Source of the DNA: Tolypothrix bouteillei VB521301
Lineage (GTDB): Bacteria > Cyanobacteriota > Cyanobacteriia > Cyanobacteriales > Nostocaceae
Length of the DNA: 64,000 bases
Assembly: GCF_000760695.4 (NCBI RefSeq)
Contig: NZ_JHEG04000001.1
Span: 5,212,194-5,276,193, forward strand
Direction of reading: 5' to 3'
The notes beneath the pieces were generated by a model that saw only the letters and a program-made list of their open reading frames with translations, did not search any database and was not told the DNA's origin. Below are positions 18,758-28,246 of the stretch, piece by piece (the first letter of the stretch is position 1; every line of letters starts with the position of its first letter). Position numbers and translations under genes: made by a program.

Positions 18758-20962
18758 ATGGATAAGCAGGTAAGCGAGCGTCTGTTCGGGTCTTTGTTAG
18801 CCGTGGAACAAAGACTTTATAGGGTAGGAAAGAAATCACTGACAGCTCTTAGCGTGACAGCATTTCTCTTATTGCTACGCTCTGTTGGATTCTTACAATC
18901 CTCAGAGTGGACAGCATTGGACTATTTTTTTCAAATGCGTCCGCCAGAATCATTACCAGAACGCATTACTATTGTAGAGATCGACGAACCTTCTCTGAGA
19001 TCCATTAAGTCGTGGCCAATTCCAGATAAAGATATAGCCCAACTCATACAGAAGATACAACGTCACCGACCTCGGGCTATTGGCTTGGATGTCTACCGCG
19101 ATTTCCCTGTGGAACCGGGTCATCAAGAATTAGTAAATACGTTTAAATCAGTACCAAATTTAGTCGGTATTGAACTCTTGTCAAACGATGACAAAAAGAA
19201 CGGAGTTGCACCCCCCCCAACACTCAATAAGTACAACCAAGTCGGTTTTAACAATGTTCTGTTTGATGCTGATGGAAAAGTTCGTCGCAACATTTTATAC
19301 TGGCACGTTAACAATAAGCCACACCTAAGTTTTTCCCTAAAATTGGCTTTACTTTACTTAAGGCAAGAAGGTATTACTCCCAAAGAAGCAAAAATTAACC
19401 CTCAGTATTTACAATTGGGCCATGCAACATTCAAACGTTTCCGATCTAATGACGGTGGCTACGTAAAAGCAGACGATCGCGGCTACCAAATTATATCAAA
19501 CTTTCCCAAAACTAAATGCAAAAATTCTCGAAAAAATGATTGTCATTTTCCTACAGTATCAATGCTTGATGTCTTAGCCGATCGAGCGCCAGGAAGCTTG
19601 TTCAGAGACCGCATTGTACTGATTGGTACAACAGCAGCCAGTATCTCTGATTCAGCTTTAATTCCGTATTCTAGCCGTTTAATAGGTACAGTAAAGCCCG
19701 TCGCTGGTGTAGAACTACAAGCTTATTTTATCAGCGAGTTACTTTCGGCAACACAAGATAGCAGACCTTTACTCAAAGTGTGGTCTGATTTTGTCGAATA
19801 CACATGGATTTTCGCTTGGGCTTACGTTGGCTTTATCATTAAATTGCGAATACAACGTACAAGCATAAGCTTCTTAACTATCCTATTTTCAGCAGTTGCA
19901 CTTACAGGCACTGCTTATCTTGCTTTGTTCTTTGGTTGGTGGATACCATTAGTACCTGGATTGTTTGCTTTATGTGGTTCAGCGATCGCCATTACTTACC
20001 AGATGGCGCATCGTCAAGAAGAGTTAAAACGTTCTAAAGAGTTTTTGCATCAAGTCATCAACGCAATACCAGACCCTATCTTCGTCAAAAATGAAAAATA
20101 CCAGTGGATTGTCCTAAACGAAGCATACTGTGAATTTATTGGTTATCCCAAAGAGGCATTATTAGAAAAGTCTGACTACGACTTTTTCCCCAAACATGAA
20201 GCTGATGTTTTTCGAGCCTGTGATGATTTAATCTTTCACAACCATCAGCCTCAAGAGAGCGAAGAAGAATTTACAGATGCTGGTGGGAATACCCACACGA
20301 TCGCCACCAAGCGCTCTCTTCACAAAGATGCTGCTGGCAATTTCTTTTTAGTGGGAGTGATTCGAGACATTACCAAGCGCAAGCTCATTGAAGAAGAACT
20401 GCGACGGTCGGCTACAGAATTATTCCGTATTAACCAAGAATTAAAAGTAAAACAAGACCATTTGCGTTACATGGCCTATCATGACCCTCTGACAGGTCTG
20501 CCAAATCGCAAGTTTTTTCTCGAACAGCTTCACGAGTCTTTGGAGTGGGCGCAAAACAACAACTTACTGCTGGGGTTACTCTTTATCGATCTAGATGGTT
20601 TCAAGCACATCAATGACACCTTAGGGCATGAAATGGGAGATCGAGTTTTAGTGACTGTAGCCCAAAGGTTAAATAACTCCCTACGCAGTGGCGATACTGT
20701 AGCCCGTTTGGGAGGAGACGAATTCATCATCATTGTCAGAGCAATTCCAAAAGTTCAGGCTGCAGAGAGAGTTGCTGAAAAGATCTTGACCACTCTGACC
20801 GAACCAATTGTTTTAGAAGGCAACATAACACATATTTCTGCCAGTATAGGTATCAGCATTTACCCAAGAGACAGCTACGATAGCGAAACATTGATCGGAC
20901 AAGCAGACACCGCCATGTATCGTGCCAAGCTTCTCGGAAAAAATCGCTATGAATTTGTGTAG
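18758..20962 (+). CDS. CHASE2-PAS-GGDEF diguanylate cyclase
   Basis: About 734 residues from ATG 18758 (a TTG four codons earlier, at 18746, is less likely). Order: short N-terminal helix and membrane segment, extracytoplasmic CHASE2 domain (~45-340), a cluster of three membrane helices (~350-425), a PAS domain (VINAIPDPIFVKNEKYQW, ~430-550) with PAC segment, a coiled-coil linker and a GGDEF domain (~570-734). The signature is GGDEF (near 655), with an inhibitory site RSGD exactly five residues upstream, so it should make c-di-GMP and be product-inhibited. No EAL domain follows. CHASE2 would sense an unknown small molecule outside the membrane. It follows the VKOR gene by ~100 bp with an inverted repeat (AAGGATGAAG / CTTCATCCTT) between them, probably a terminator. 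Confidence 0.93.
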   Translation: MDKQVSERLFGSLLAVEQRLYRVGKKSLTALSVTAFLLLLRSVGFLQSSEWTALDYFFQMRPPESLPERITIVEIDEPSLRSIKSWPIPDKDIAQLIQKIQRHRPRAIGLDVYRDFPVEPGHQELVNTFKSVPNLVGIELLSNDDKKNGVAPPPTLNKYNQVGFNNVLFDADGKVRRNILYWHVNNKPHLSFSLKLALLYLRQEGITPKEAKINPQYLQLGHATFKRFRSNDGGYVKADDRGYQIISNFPKTKCKNSRKNDCHFPTVSMLDVLADRAPGSLFRDRIVLIGTTAASISDSALIPYSSRLIGTVKPVAGVELQAYFISELLSATQDSRPLLKVWSDFVEYTWIFAWAYVGFIIKLRIQRTSISFLTILFSAVALTGTAYLALFFGWWIPLVPGLFALCGSAIAITYQMAHRQEELKRSKEFLHQVINAIPDPIFVKNEKYQWIVLNEAYCEFIGYPKEALLEKSDYDFFPKHEADVFRACDDLIFHNHQPQESEEEFTDAGGNTHTIATKRSLHKDAAGNFFLVGVIRDITKRKLIEEELRRSATELFRINQELKVKQDHLRYMAYHDPLTGLPNRKFFLEQLHESLEWAQNNNLLLGLLFIDLDGFKHINDTLGHEMGDRVLVTVAQRLNNSLRSGDTVARLGGDEFIIIVRAIPKVQAAERVAEKILTTLTEPIVLEGNITHISASIGISIYPRDSYDSETLIGQADTAMYRAKLLGKNRYEFV

Positions 20963-21423
20963 ATACACTGAATCCAGAGTAAAAATATAAGCAACAATCT
21001 AGGCTAACTTTAGCAGCGTAAGCTAGGCATCAAACTTGGGAATGTTTTTGCAGTTGTACTTCTAAGTTATAACTCACCCTTTAGGGGGATGTAAATAAGT
21101 GTACTTAAGTAATAGAAATTAATTGAGAAACATAAAAATAAAAATTACCTCATTACTCAAGTGCGAGCTGTAAGCACCAGTCAATGGGTTAAGTGTTTCC
21201 AAGCACAGAGTTTCCTAAATTCGTAGCATTGAGCTTCGCAGTTTCACTTTAGCGATAGATTGCAACTGCGAAAGGTTAAGGTTATTTCTAATTTGTTACG
21301 AACTTGTGCGATCCTAATACTAAGTACAAAAAGTTAACTTTTCATAAAGTTGGAGATTTGAGTCTAATTGAGAGTATCAATTAAGGCTAGAGCGATTATA
21401 AAACGAGGGATATACGGAGACTT
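20963..21423. other. Intergenic region upstream of a small exported protein gene
   Basis: 461 bp with no convincing ORF, tRNA or large repeat. The 3' end (GGGATATACGGAGACTT) supplies the ribosome site of the next gene; the long leader may hold its promoter and regulatory sites. Confidence 0.4.
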
Positions 21424-21687
21424 ATGAGAACTAGCTTAAGATTCGCAAGCATTATTATGCTTCTTATCGGAGCGCATTTGACAATTCCTAAAATTGTTCA
21501 AACAGCAGGAGCATTTAATACACCCTCAATTCCGGGCTCTCACAAGGTAGATAGCGATTACTTTATGGACATCGCTTCAGAAGCTCGTGTTTCACAAGAT
21601 GCTATATACAAATCCGTATCAGACAACAGTTACGAACCACCAAATTATGGAGGTCCGGACAGCGAGCACGGTAGCGGAACTAGATAG
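21424..21687 (+). CDS. Small exported protein with C-terminal PPNxGGPxS..GSGTR motif
   Basis: An 87-residue protein: signal peptide to about residue 30 (FASIIMLLIGAHLTIP...AGA), a short spacer, and a C-terminal tail PPNYGGPDSEHGSGTR. From memory, tails of the type PPNxGxPxxxxGxGTR close many short cyanobacterial exported proteins, alone or in DUF928-type proteins, with unknown role. GGAG 7 nt before the ATG supports the start. Its last 8 bp overlap the end of nadB, which is convergent. Confidence 0.7.
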   Translation: MRTSLRFASIIMLLIGAHLTIPKIVQTAGAFNTPSIPGSHKVDSDYFMDIASEARVSQDAIYKSVSDNSYEPPNYGGPDSEHGSGTR

Positions 21688-23365
21688 AGGATTTCCACAA
21701 TCTATTAGACTGTAAAAGCGTGTGTACCTGCCAATTGGGGTCTGAGTGGGGATAATCGCAACGGTAATGTCCTCCGCGACTTTCAGTTCTAAAGGCAGCA
21801 CTTTTAAGAATTAGATAAGCAATATCAAGCAGGTTGTTAGTTTCTGCCCACAATCTAATTTGCCGTTCGACATCAGGTAGATTTAATGTAGCTGATTGTG
21901 TCGGCTGTAAAGATTTTAAGAATTGAGAGATCGACAACGTAGCAATTTCCCTTTGCCAAGATTCAACAGTGGCGATCGCAGCTTCCATCCCAGACTGTTC
22001 CCGACATATACCAGCATTCTCCCATACCAAACGCGGTATTTTTTGTCGCAGTTCTTCCAAATATTCTTGCTGAGAAGCCCATTCGCTTTGTGAAAGGGTA
22101 AAAGATAAAGGCTGAGGAATCGAATGAGTTTCTTGAAGTGCATCCTTGACCCTTTTGACTTCATCCTTCAAATCACCCATTTGGGCTCCAAAAACTATAC
22201 ATTCCAAAAGGGAATTACTAGCAAGACGATTTGCTCCATGTACGCCCGTGCTTGCTGTTTCTCCCACTGCATACAAACCCGGAATATTGGTTCGGTTTGC
22301 CAGATCCGTAACAATACCACCCATCCAATAATGAGCCGCAGGAGCAACCGGTACGGGTTCCGAGAAAACATCAATACCCCAATGCTTGCAAACTTTGATG
22401 ATATTGGGGAAACGATGGCGAATCTTTTCAGCAGGAATTGGGCGCATATCCAACCACACACTAGCCGTTGCTAAATCAGCTGAAGTGCGTTGCAAGTGAG
22501 TAAAAATTGCACGACTGACAACATCTCTGGGAGCGAGTTCACCCGATGGGTGATACTCAAATGCAAAACGGTGTCCTTCACCGTCAATTAGATGTGCTCC
22601 TTCACCACGCACGGCTTCGCTAATAAGAAAGCGTCCGGGTTTGGTAAGGGCTGTGGGATGAAACTGAACAAACTCTAAATCTCGAAGAATAGCCCCAACT
22701 CGCCACGCCATTGCTACCCCATCTCCCGTGCTAACAGCGGGATTTGTGGTTTGAGCAAAAACTTGACCACCACCACCTGTGGCTAAAACCACAGCAGATG
22801 CTTTCACCCAGGTGACTGTACCTTGATAAAAAAGACTAATTCCCTGACACCGTTTTGTTTCAGGGTTCAGCCATAAATGCAAAGCCAAAGCTTGTTGAAT
22901 AACCTGAATGTTATCTCGTTGTAGAACTTGATTTGTCAGAGTTGTAATGACTTCCCTACCTGTGGTATCTGCGGAATGGAGAACGCGATTGCGGGAATGA
23001 GCAGCTTCCAAAGTTAAAGCGAGTTCGTTACCATGACGATCGAACGCAACACCCAATTCGATCAGCGATTGAATGCAGCTAGGAGCTTTGTTAGCAAGAA
23101 ATTCCACAGCTTCTAAATCGCACAAACCCACACCCGCCCGTATGGTATCTTCAACATGAAAAGAAGGAGAATCTTGGGGTGCGATCGCAGCAGCAATACC
23201 TCCTTGCGCCCAATCACTCGCAGACAGAGAGAGTGTTTCTTTAGTAATTAAACCTATTTTCAAATCGGCGGGTATACAAAGTGCTGTATACAATCCAGCA
23301 GCACCAGCACCGACTACTATGACATCAAATTCGCTCTTTAAGTTGGTCGTCACAAATAAAGTCAT
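21680..23365 (-). CDS. nadB: L-aspartate oxidase
   Basis: A 561-residue flavoprotein that oxidises L-aspartate to iminoaspartate, the first step of de novo NAD synthesis. FAD-binding motif VIVVGAGAAGLYTAL (residues ~15-29); ASDWAQGGIAAAI; active-site region FHPTAL with HxxT; RGEGAHLIDGEGHRF; RDVVSRAIF; HYWMGGIVTD; and GLYAVGETASTGVHGANRLASNS, all typical of NadB rather than of succinate dehydrogenase. The C-terminal helical domain is present, so the length is normal. The ATG at 23365 is preceded by a TAATTAAT tract with no strong Shine-Dalgarno. nadA and nadC are not in the window. Confidence 0.95.
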   Translation of the reverse strand: MTLFVTTNLKSEFDVIVVGAGAAGLYTALCIPADLKIGLITKETLSLSASDWAQGGIAAAIAPQDSPSFHVEDTIRAGVGLCDLEAVEFLANKAPSCIQSLIELGVAFDRHGNELALTLEAAHSRNRVLHSADTTGREVITTLTNQVLQRDNIQVIQQALALHLWLNPETKRCQGISLFYQGTVTWVKASAVVLATGGGGQVFAQTTNPAVSTGDGVAMAWRVGAILRDLEFVQFHPTALTKPGRFLISEAVRGEGAHLIDGEGHRFAFEYHPSGELAPRDVVSRAIFTHLQRTSADLATASVWLDMRPIPAEKIRHRFPNIIKVCKHWGIDVFSEPVPVAPAAHYWMGGIVTDLANRTNIPGLYAVGETASTGVHGANRLASNSLLECIVFGAQMGDLKDEVKRVKDALQETHSIPQPLSFTLSQSEWASQQEYLEELRQKIPRLVWENAGICREQSGMEAAIATVESWQREIATLSISQFLKSLQPTQSATLNLPDVERQIRLWAETNNLLDIAYLILKSAAFRTESRGGHYRCDYPHSDPNWQVHTLLQSNRLWKSSI

Positions 23366-23523
23366 TAATTAAAAGATAGTCACCAATGACTGGTGAGTGG
23401 GTTCCAGTCAGGGAGGAGTAGAAGAACGGGGAGTTGAGAGAAAGTTGGGTGGGTTTAGATCCCCGTTCAATGTTCGCGGTTCGTACCCACCCAACTGAGT
23501 TCTCAGTTCCCAGTTCCTATGTT

Positions 23524-23985
23524 TTATCTGTAGATACCGTTGTTATAACGGTCATCTCCCTCTGTGAATACAGCCTCCGTCTCAGTCACAGTGAAATTAT
23601 CAAAGTTAGCCTGTAGGATTTGTTTTTGACGTTCGCTCAATCCCTCAATACTCAAGATATCCTCTACCTTTTGATAAGGAGCATTTTTGATAATTTTCCT
23701 TGCAAGGGTAGGATATAAACCTGGATACTTTTGGAAAGCTCGCACGTTGGTATTATTCAGATCGATTTTTTTACCATACACATCTGCCAACTTTGCATCT
23801 GCGCGGTTGCGTAAACTCTGAGCCCCCTCAACTGCAAAAACTGGAGCGGAATGAAAAGCAAGACCGTTAAAACTAGCGGCTTGGGCTATTTTTGGCATTC
23901 CCAACCATCCCCAGCATCCCAATAACAAGCTAAAAACAGTTAATAAACGCACCAATCCTTTCACGATTTTTTTACCTCTTTCCAT
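23524..23985 (-). CDS. psbU: Photosystem II 12 kDa extrinsic protein PsbU
   Basis: A 153-residue precursor: Sec signal peptide to about residue 36 ([16 protein letters not shown]), then mature PsbU with helix-hairpin-helix-like folds ([38 protein letters not shown]). PsbU binds the lumenal face of photosystem II with PsbV and PsbO, stabilising the Mn cluster and its Cl/Ca requirement. The start ATG at 23985 ([10 protein letters not shown]) follows a TTGGATGGAAAGAGG stretch; the ATG used follows GGATGG. A single-gene transcript is likely. Confidence 0.96.
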   Translation of the reverse strand: MERGKKIVKGLVRLLTVFSLLLGCWGWLGMPKIAQAASFNGLAFHSAPVFAVEGAQSLRNRADAKLADVYGKKIDLNNTNVRAFQKYPGLYPTLARKIIKNAPYQKVEDILSIEGLSERQKQILQANFDNFTVTETEAVFTEGDDRYNNGIYR

Positions 23986-24175
23986 CCAATGACATAAAAG
24001 CTTTAAGCAAGTAGCATTTCATTTTTCATTTGTCAATAGCCATTCGCCTCAAATGAGAGCGCAAAGGACTAAGAATAAAAACTGATTGCTAATGGCTTAA
24101 TCAACACAGCACTATCAGAAACTAATATACAGCTCATTAACACCCACAATACTTGTGGCTACTAGTACTTAACCT

Positions 24176-24210
24176 CAGATCCCCGACTTCTTGAAGAAGT
24201 CGGGGATCTG
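24176..24210. repeat. Perfect 35-bp palindrome (dispersed repeat or terminator)
   Basis: The arm CAGATCCCCGACTTCTT is followed by one G and its exact complement, a 17-bp stem. It lies between the start of psbU and the end of the DUF3120-like gene, so it could terminate that leftward transcript, but the perfect symmetry and the wording (GATCCCCGACTTC) match a palindrome I know to recur between genes of many cyanobacteria. The rest of the gap 23986-24273 is unremarkable. Confidence 0.8.
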
Positions 24211-24273
24211 GACTCAATTTTCCCAAAAATTTTTTATTGTATGCAAAGTTAGTATTGGTGACCGATTCAGCTC

Positions 24274-25011
24274 TCATGCAAGAACAGCCGCAACCAGAAA
24301 CAAGCAATCTACCAAGATAGTACTTAATACGGCTCCGCTAAAAGCGTACCAATGCCTTTGCTTTTGAGGTAAAGGCAAAATACCAACTGATAGCAGCACT
24401 AAAGCCAGAGCAATTGCCCATACTTGTCCCCAAGGAGTTTTAACCTGGGCTAGAGCACTCTGTAGAATTGGCGACACATCCGCAGGTTCTACCTGCATAA
24501 TTTGACGCCAAAAAGGTATTAAGTCTACCAAATAAAAGTATATATCTGTTAAGACCGTACCGAATAGAGAACCTAAGTAAAAAAAGTTTCCTACTTTACC
24601 CCAATTCCGACTCAAACACCATATTGCGAAGGGCAAACCGATAGACTCTACAGGCAAATGCCACAGGGGTTCCCAACGCAACCAACCCCAGTAGATTGAG
24701 CCTGCTAACCAGCTCCAACTAAACCCTAATAAAAGATCGCCCCAAACATATGTTGCGGGACGTGACATTAATTTAAGACTCAGCCAAACCCAACCGCCCG
24801 TTAAAGCAAAGCTCAGCCAAGGTAGCATTCGTACTAATGGTGCTTCGATAAAAACTGGCACAGACACTAAGAAGACTGCAGCCACAAAGACTAAGGGTGC
24901 TGGTTGTGTGACAACTTTCCACAATAACGGAATATCAGCGTTTGTATTTTGCTGGGCGGCTTGAACTGAGGCAGTAGAAGCAGCGTAGGATGACAAAGTA
25001 TTATTAACCAA
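24274..25011 (-). CDS. DUF3120 family membrane protein
   Basis: A 245-residue integral membrane protein with about six hydrophobic helices (PLVFVAAVFLVSVPVFI; LPWLSFALTGGWVWLSL; LLLGFSWSWLAGSIYWG; FYLGSLFGTVLTDIYFY; VWAIALALVLLSVGILPL; AVLSTILVDCLFLVAAV). The start of the membrane part (LVSVPVFIEAPLVRMLPWLS) and the length fit the cyanobacterial DUF3120 family, recognised from memory. Function unknown. It diverges from the CRR6-type gene to its right; ~250 bp lie between the two starts and should hold both promoters. Confidence 0.8.
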   Translation of the reverse strand: MVNNTLSSYAASTASVQAAQQNTNADIPLLWKVVTQPAPLVFVAAVFLVSVPVFIEAPLVRMLPWLSFALTGGWVWLSLKLMSRPATYVWGDLLLGFSWSWLAGSIYWGWLRWEPLWHLPVESIGLPFAIWCLSRNWGKVGNFFYLGSLFGTVLTDIYFYLVDLIPFWRQIMQVEPADVSPILQSALAQVKTPWGQVWAIALALVLLSVGILPLPQKQRHWYAFSGAVLSTILVDCLFLVAAVLA

Positions 25012-25263
25012 TGTTTTTAATAATTTTTACTTAACTTTATTTTACTTAAGATACCACAACATTTTATCCCCCCTAGGGGCATTCAAATTGTAACTTATAG
25101 GAAAGATGAAATGTAGATGACAAAGAATGAATGTGAACTTAATCAAGCGTGAGGTTGGCAAAGCCCAGCCAAAACACTGACCAGTGATTGGTCAGTGTTA
25201 ACTAAAGGTGATACGCTGGATTATCGGATATACTCTTGAGTTTCATTCTGTAGCTGCTGCCTA

Positions 25264-25737
25264 ATGACAATCACGATTGCACTCAATACCGAGCACATTA
25301 ACTCCTTAGATCTCTCCCCCGCCGTGTCAGTCATTGAGAAACTAGTGCAAGAGGGAGCGATCGCTCCTCAAGAGCAGCAGTTGTGCTTTGAGATTGACTA
25401 CCCACTAGAACAAGGAGATCCAAGGGAACTGTCTGAGATTCCCGAACTTCGTTTGTGGTTTATCCGATTGGATGCTCGCTATCCTTGGTTACCGTTTTTA
25501 CTAGATTGGAAAGCCGGAGAATTAGTGCGTTACACCGCTATGCTCGTACCGCATCAATTTAGTCGCAGAGAAGGTATTCAATATAATCCTGAAGCATTAG
25601 AAATTTTTCTCATGCACAAACTGTTTTTTTTAACTGATTGGTTGAGACAACAAGGGATTCCCAGTAAAGCCCGTTTGCAGTCTATGGCTCAACTCTTGGG
25701 TTATGAGCTAGACGATGCTTTATTTGAATTGTTTTAA
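25264..25737 (+). CDS. crr6: CRR6-like NDH-1 assembly factor (DUF1817)
   Basis: A 157-residue soluble protein with the diagnostic block LWFIRLDARYPWLPFLLDWK, then AGELVRYTAMLVPHQFSR and a C-terminal helix set. In plants CRR6, and in Synechocystis its homologue, is needed for assembly of the NdhI-containing hydrophilic arm of the NDH-1 complex. Length and motifs are complete. It starts with ATG at 25264; no strong Shine-Dalgarno is seen. It stands alone and is followed by heptad repeats. Confidence 0.9.
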   Translation: MTITIALNTEHINSLDLSPAVSVIEKLVQEGAIAPQEQQLCFEIDYPLEQGDPRELSEIPELRLWFIRLDARYPWLPFLLDWKAGELVRYTAMLVPHQFSRREGIQYNPEALEIFLMHKLFFLTDWLRQQGIPSKARLQSMAQLLGYELDDALFELF

Positions 25738-25974
25738 AATGCTAATGGCTAATGGCTAATAGCTAATAGCTAATAGCTAATTGCTAATTGCTAATGGTAG
25801 GAGCACAATTAGCCATTAATCCTCGCTTGTATCTCAGGAGCACAGACGCTATATGCAAGGCACACGTTCCGCATTGCCTTCTGCTATGCCCGTAAGGGCT
25901 ATACGCTAGTCCCAATGGTTGGGAAACCCGCGCCCTACGGGCTGGACTCACCATCAGCCGTTAACCATTAGCCA
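25738..25974. repeat. Heptad array plus dispersed GC-rich block, copy 2
   Basis: TAATGGC/TAATAGC heptamers (25740-25798) are followed by a ~130-bp GC-rich block starting TATCTCAGGAGCACAGACGC and ending GGGCTGGACTCACC, then by inverted TAGCCAT heptamers (25960-25986). The heptads on either side are complementary, so the block could fold as the loop of a long stem. The same composite occurs at 28300-28580. Confidence 0.8.
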
Positions 25975-26727
25975 TTAGCCATTAGCATACCCAATCAAAG
26001 TCAATGCTTTATGAAAAGCATATTCAACAGCTTTAGATTGGCTGGGTAATGCTGACTGCCAAATTCTATAGTCGTTGTATTCTAGAATCAAATTTGCCAT
26101 ATCATCGCTCTTTATCTTGGTTAATACCTCGTATTGAGCTAACTCAAAATCCCGCAGAGTACCACCTTGTTCTAAGATTTTTTTTGCTGCTTCAATAAAG
26201 CCGTTTAACACAGCTTTCATGTACTCCATACCTGTATGTTCTGCAAAAACTGATGACAACTGGAACGCCTTCTGCTCTTCTAAGAGAAGATTGGCGATCG
26301 CTTTACCTTCAGGAGTCTTCCACTGTTTAGGTAATTGTATCTCCAAATATTCGTCTTGAAGGGAATGGTATTTAAGATACTCGTCAATATCAACAGTTTC
26401 TTGAACCAGTTTTTGTCCTGTCAAGAGTTGTAACACAGGTGTTGCACTTGTACTGATAGAGAGATCGAGAAAAGCCCGTTCTTCATCTTCGGGACATTCA
26501 TAGACAAGATAAGTCCAAATTCCCGAATCAGCAAATTCAGCCGCTTTAGCGGCTTGATAGAAAGTTATTGTTCCGTCTTCCTCAGACTCGAAACACACAT
26601 TTTTTATATCTTGGGTATTTTCTAAATGCATGAGTCTTCTAAACACACCAGTGATATGTGATGGTTGGCTCTCTACTTGGATGTAACGCTTACCACTACT
26701 GATGTAGCTATGTAACCGAATCGCCAT
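25975..26727 (-). CDS. Hypothetical protein
   Basis: 250 residues from ATG 26727, chosen because AAAGGAAAAACAAA precedes it; the open frame extends 20 codons further (to 26787) but without a ribosome site. No signal peptide or membrane helix. The protein looks alpha/beta in its first half and helical in the second (AAKKILEQGGTLRDFELAQYE). I do not recognise the family. Its C-terminus is encoded at the edge of a heptad array. Codon use resembles that of its neighbours. Confidence 0.6.
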   Translation of the reverse strand: MAIRLHSYISSGKRYIQVESQPSHITGVFRRLMHLENTQDIKNVCFESEEDGTITFYQAAKAAEFADSGIWTYLVYECPEDEERAFLDLSISTSATPVLQLLTGQKLVQETVDIDEYLKYHSLQDEYLEIQLPKQWKTPEGKAIANLLLEEQKAFQLSSVFAEHTGMEYMKAVLNGFIEAAKKILEQGGTLRDFELAQYEVLTKIKSDDMANLILEYNDYRIWQSALPSQSKAVEYAFHKALTLIGYANG

Positions 26728-27217
26728 TTTGTTTTTCCTTTGAAAATTTTCCTCGCATTCTGTTTCGATGCACCACCCTGAAAGCAAGAGGTAAGTTTAG
26801 GAACACACATCTGTAGCGTACTTAAGATTGAGGGCGCAAAATCTTTGCTAAGAAGCCGAGATTCCCCAAAGCATATCTGAAAAGTCTTTGGGGATCGTAT
26901 CAATTCACCTTCAAACAGCAATCTGTATTTAATTATACTGTCTTTTTTCTGCCATCAGCCTCTTGCCTCCTGCTTTTCTTCTTAAACTAAGAGTTACCAT
27001 TAGCTATTCGGCTTTAAAAATAGTTAGCCAGGAAAATTTACAGCTAAAGACTCGTGTAGAGAAGCTGAGATAAATGTTTTCTAGCTTACATATATGAATA
27101 GCTGCTCTAAATAAATTTACCGAAAATTTTTCACTTCAGCCAACTTTTTACCAAAAATATTTTTCTATAGAAGCTTAATACTATACGGCTTCCGTACCTT
27201 TTTGTAAAATAAAACAA
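26728..27217. other. Intergenic region
   Basis: About 490 bp between the hypothetical gene and the terminator of the glycosyltransferase gene. A leftward frame at 26673-26921 lacks coding character. AT-rich, no RNA fold or further repeat found. Confidence 0.4.
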
Positions 27218-27248
27218 TAAAATCCGCTCTAACTAAAGGCGGATTTTA
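27218..27248 (-). terminator. Rho-independent-type terminator for the GT9 gene
   Basis: A perfect 10-bp stem TAAAATCCGC / GCGGATTTTA with an 11-nt loop lies 38 bp after the stop of the leftward glycosyltransferase gene. On that strand it is followed by TTGTTTTATTTT, a U-rich tract. Confidence 0.75.
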
Positions 27249-27286
27249 GATAACAAAAAATATCAAGCTTTACGGGTAGCCGAGCC

Positions 27287-28246
27287 TCAACCGCCCCAAA
27301 TTTTCTCTAACACCACTGAGGGAGAAATATCCTCCATTTTCCCGGTTGGAGATTTAATGGCAAGGAACTTTTCACTCTTAGGCAGTAGCTTAGAAGGATC
27401 TGTGGAACCAAATAAGGCAATGGTATAAGTTTGAACAGCTACACTTAAGTGCATTGGCGCACTATCAGTACACAGCATTAAATTCGATCCAGCAATCATA
27501 GCGGCTAGCTTGCCAACGTCGTCAGGAGAACTGATTTTAATGTCAGGTGCGGACTCTTTCAGACGGCGCACAAACTGTTCGTCTTCCGGACCTCGGATAA
27601 CAACCACAGGCATATTGGGTTGCTTTTGTTGGAAATCCCGAACAATTTTCTGCCAGTTCTCAACAGGGTAAATTTTATCAAAACCTTTGACTTGAGATAA
27701 TTCGCTTGCACCTCCATGAATCAAAACGTAGCCAGTGTCCTTGACTCCGAGCCGTTGTTGTTCTGCATTAGCCCAATCAATATCTTGTTTTGGGACATTA
27801 ACTGACAATTCCGGGCATGGAGTTTTAATGTTTAAGCCTTGTAACAAATCATGGTACATACAAGCGGCATACTGCCCTGTTTTGAGAGTCACTGGATTGG
27901 TGAGAAAAGCAGACCCTTTGCCGTGATAACCAACACGGGTAGGAATTCCAGTCAACCAAAGCAAAAGACCCACCAACCAGCTTTGCCCGAGAGCAATAGC
28001 GACATCGTATTCGCGATCGCGAATAGTACCAACCAAGTTACCCCAATCTGCCAGACTGTTACGGTCCTTGAAATCAAAAGCCAGGACATCATTAACTGAT
28101 TTACTGACTCGGTAAGCAGTCTTTGACCGAGGTTCGACGACGACATCTATCTGAGCTTTTGGCAAATTCCGCTTTAGATCGTCTAAAGTCGGAAAGAAGA
28201 GAATTTGATCGCCAATTCCGCCAGGAACAAGGGCTACTATTTGCAT
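27287..28246 (-). CDS. Glycosyltransferase family 9 (heptosyltransferase-like)
   Basis: A 319-residue GT-B-fold enzyme. The N-terminal domain starts MQIVALVPGGIGDQILFFP, the typical GT9 opening with the GGIGD loop; the middle has GIPTRVGYHGKGSAF; the C-terminal nucleotide-sugar domain has VLIHGGAS, VVIRGPEDEQF and the region LAAMIAGSNLMLCTDSAPMHLSVAV. GT9 enzymes add heptose or related sugars to lipopolysaccharide or glycoproteins at the inner face of the cytoplasmic membrane. The acceptor cannot be inferred. It diverges from ispD, with a repeat-rich ~350-bp gap between. Confidence 0.9.
   Translation of the reverse strand: MQIVALVPGGIGDQILFFPTLDDLKRNLPKAQIDVVVEPRSKTAYRVSKSVNDVLAFDFKDRNSLADWGNLVGTIRDREYDVAIALGQSWLVGLLLWLTGIPTRVGYHGKGSAFLTNPVTLKTGQYAACMYHDLLQGLNIKTPCPELSVNVPKQDIDWANAEQQRLGVKDTGYVLIHGGASELSQVKGFDKIYPVENWQKIVRDFQQKQPNMPVVVIRGPEDEQFVRRLKESAPDIKISSPDDVGKLAAMIAGSNLMLCTDSAPMHLSVAVQTYTIALFGSTDPSKLLPKSEKFLAIKSPTGKMEDISPSVVLEKIWGG

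Noticed and set aside
27735..28099. Rightward frames over the GT9 gene
   Set aside because: They are shadows of the well-supported leftward glycosyltransferase frame.
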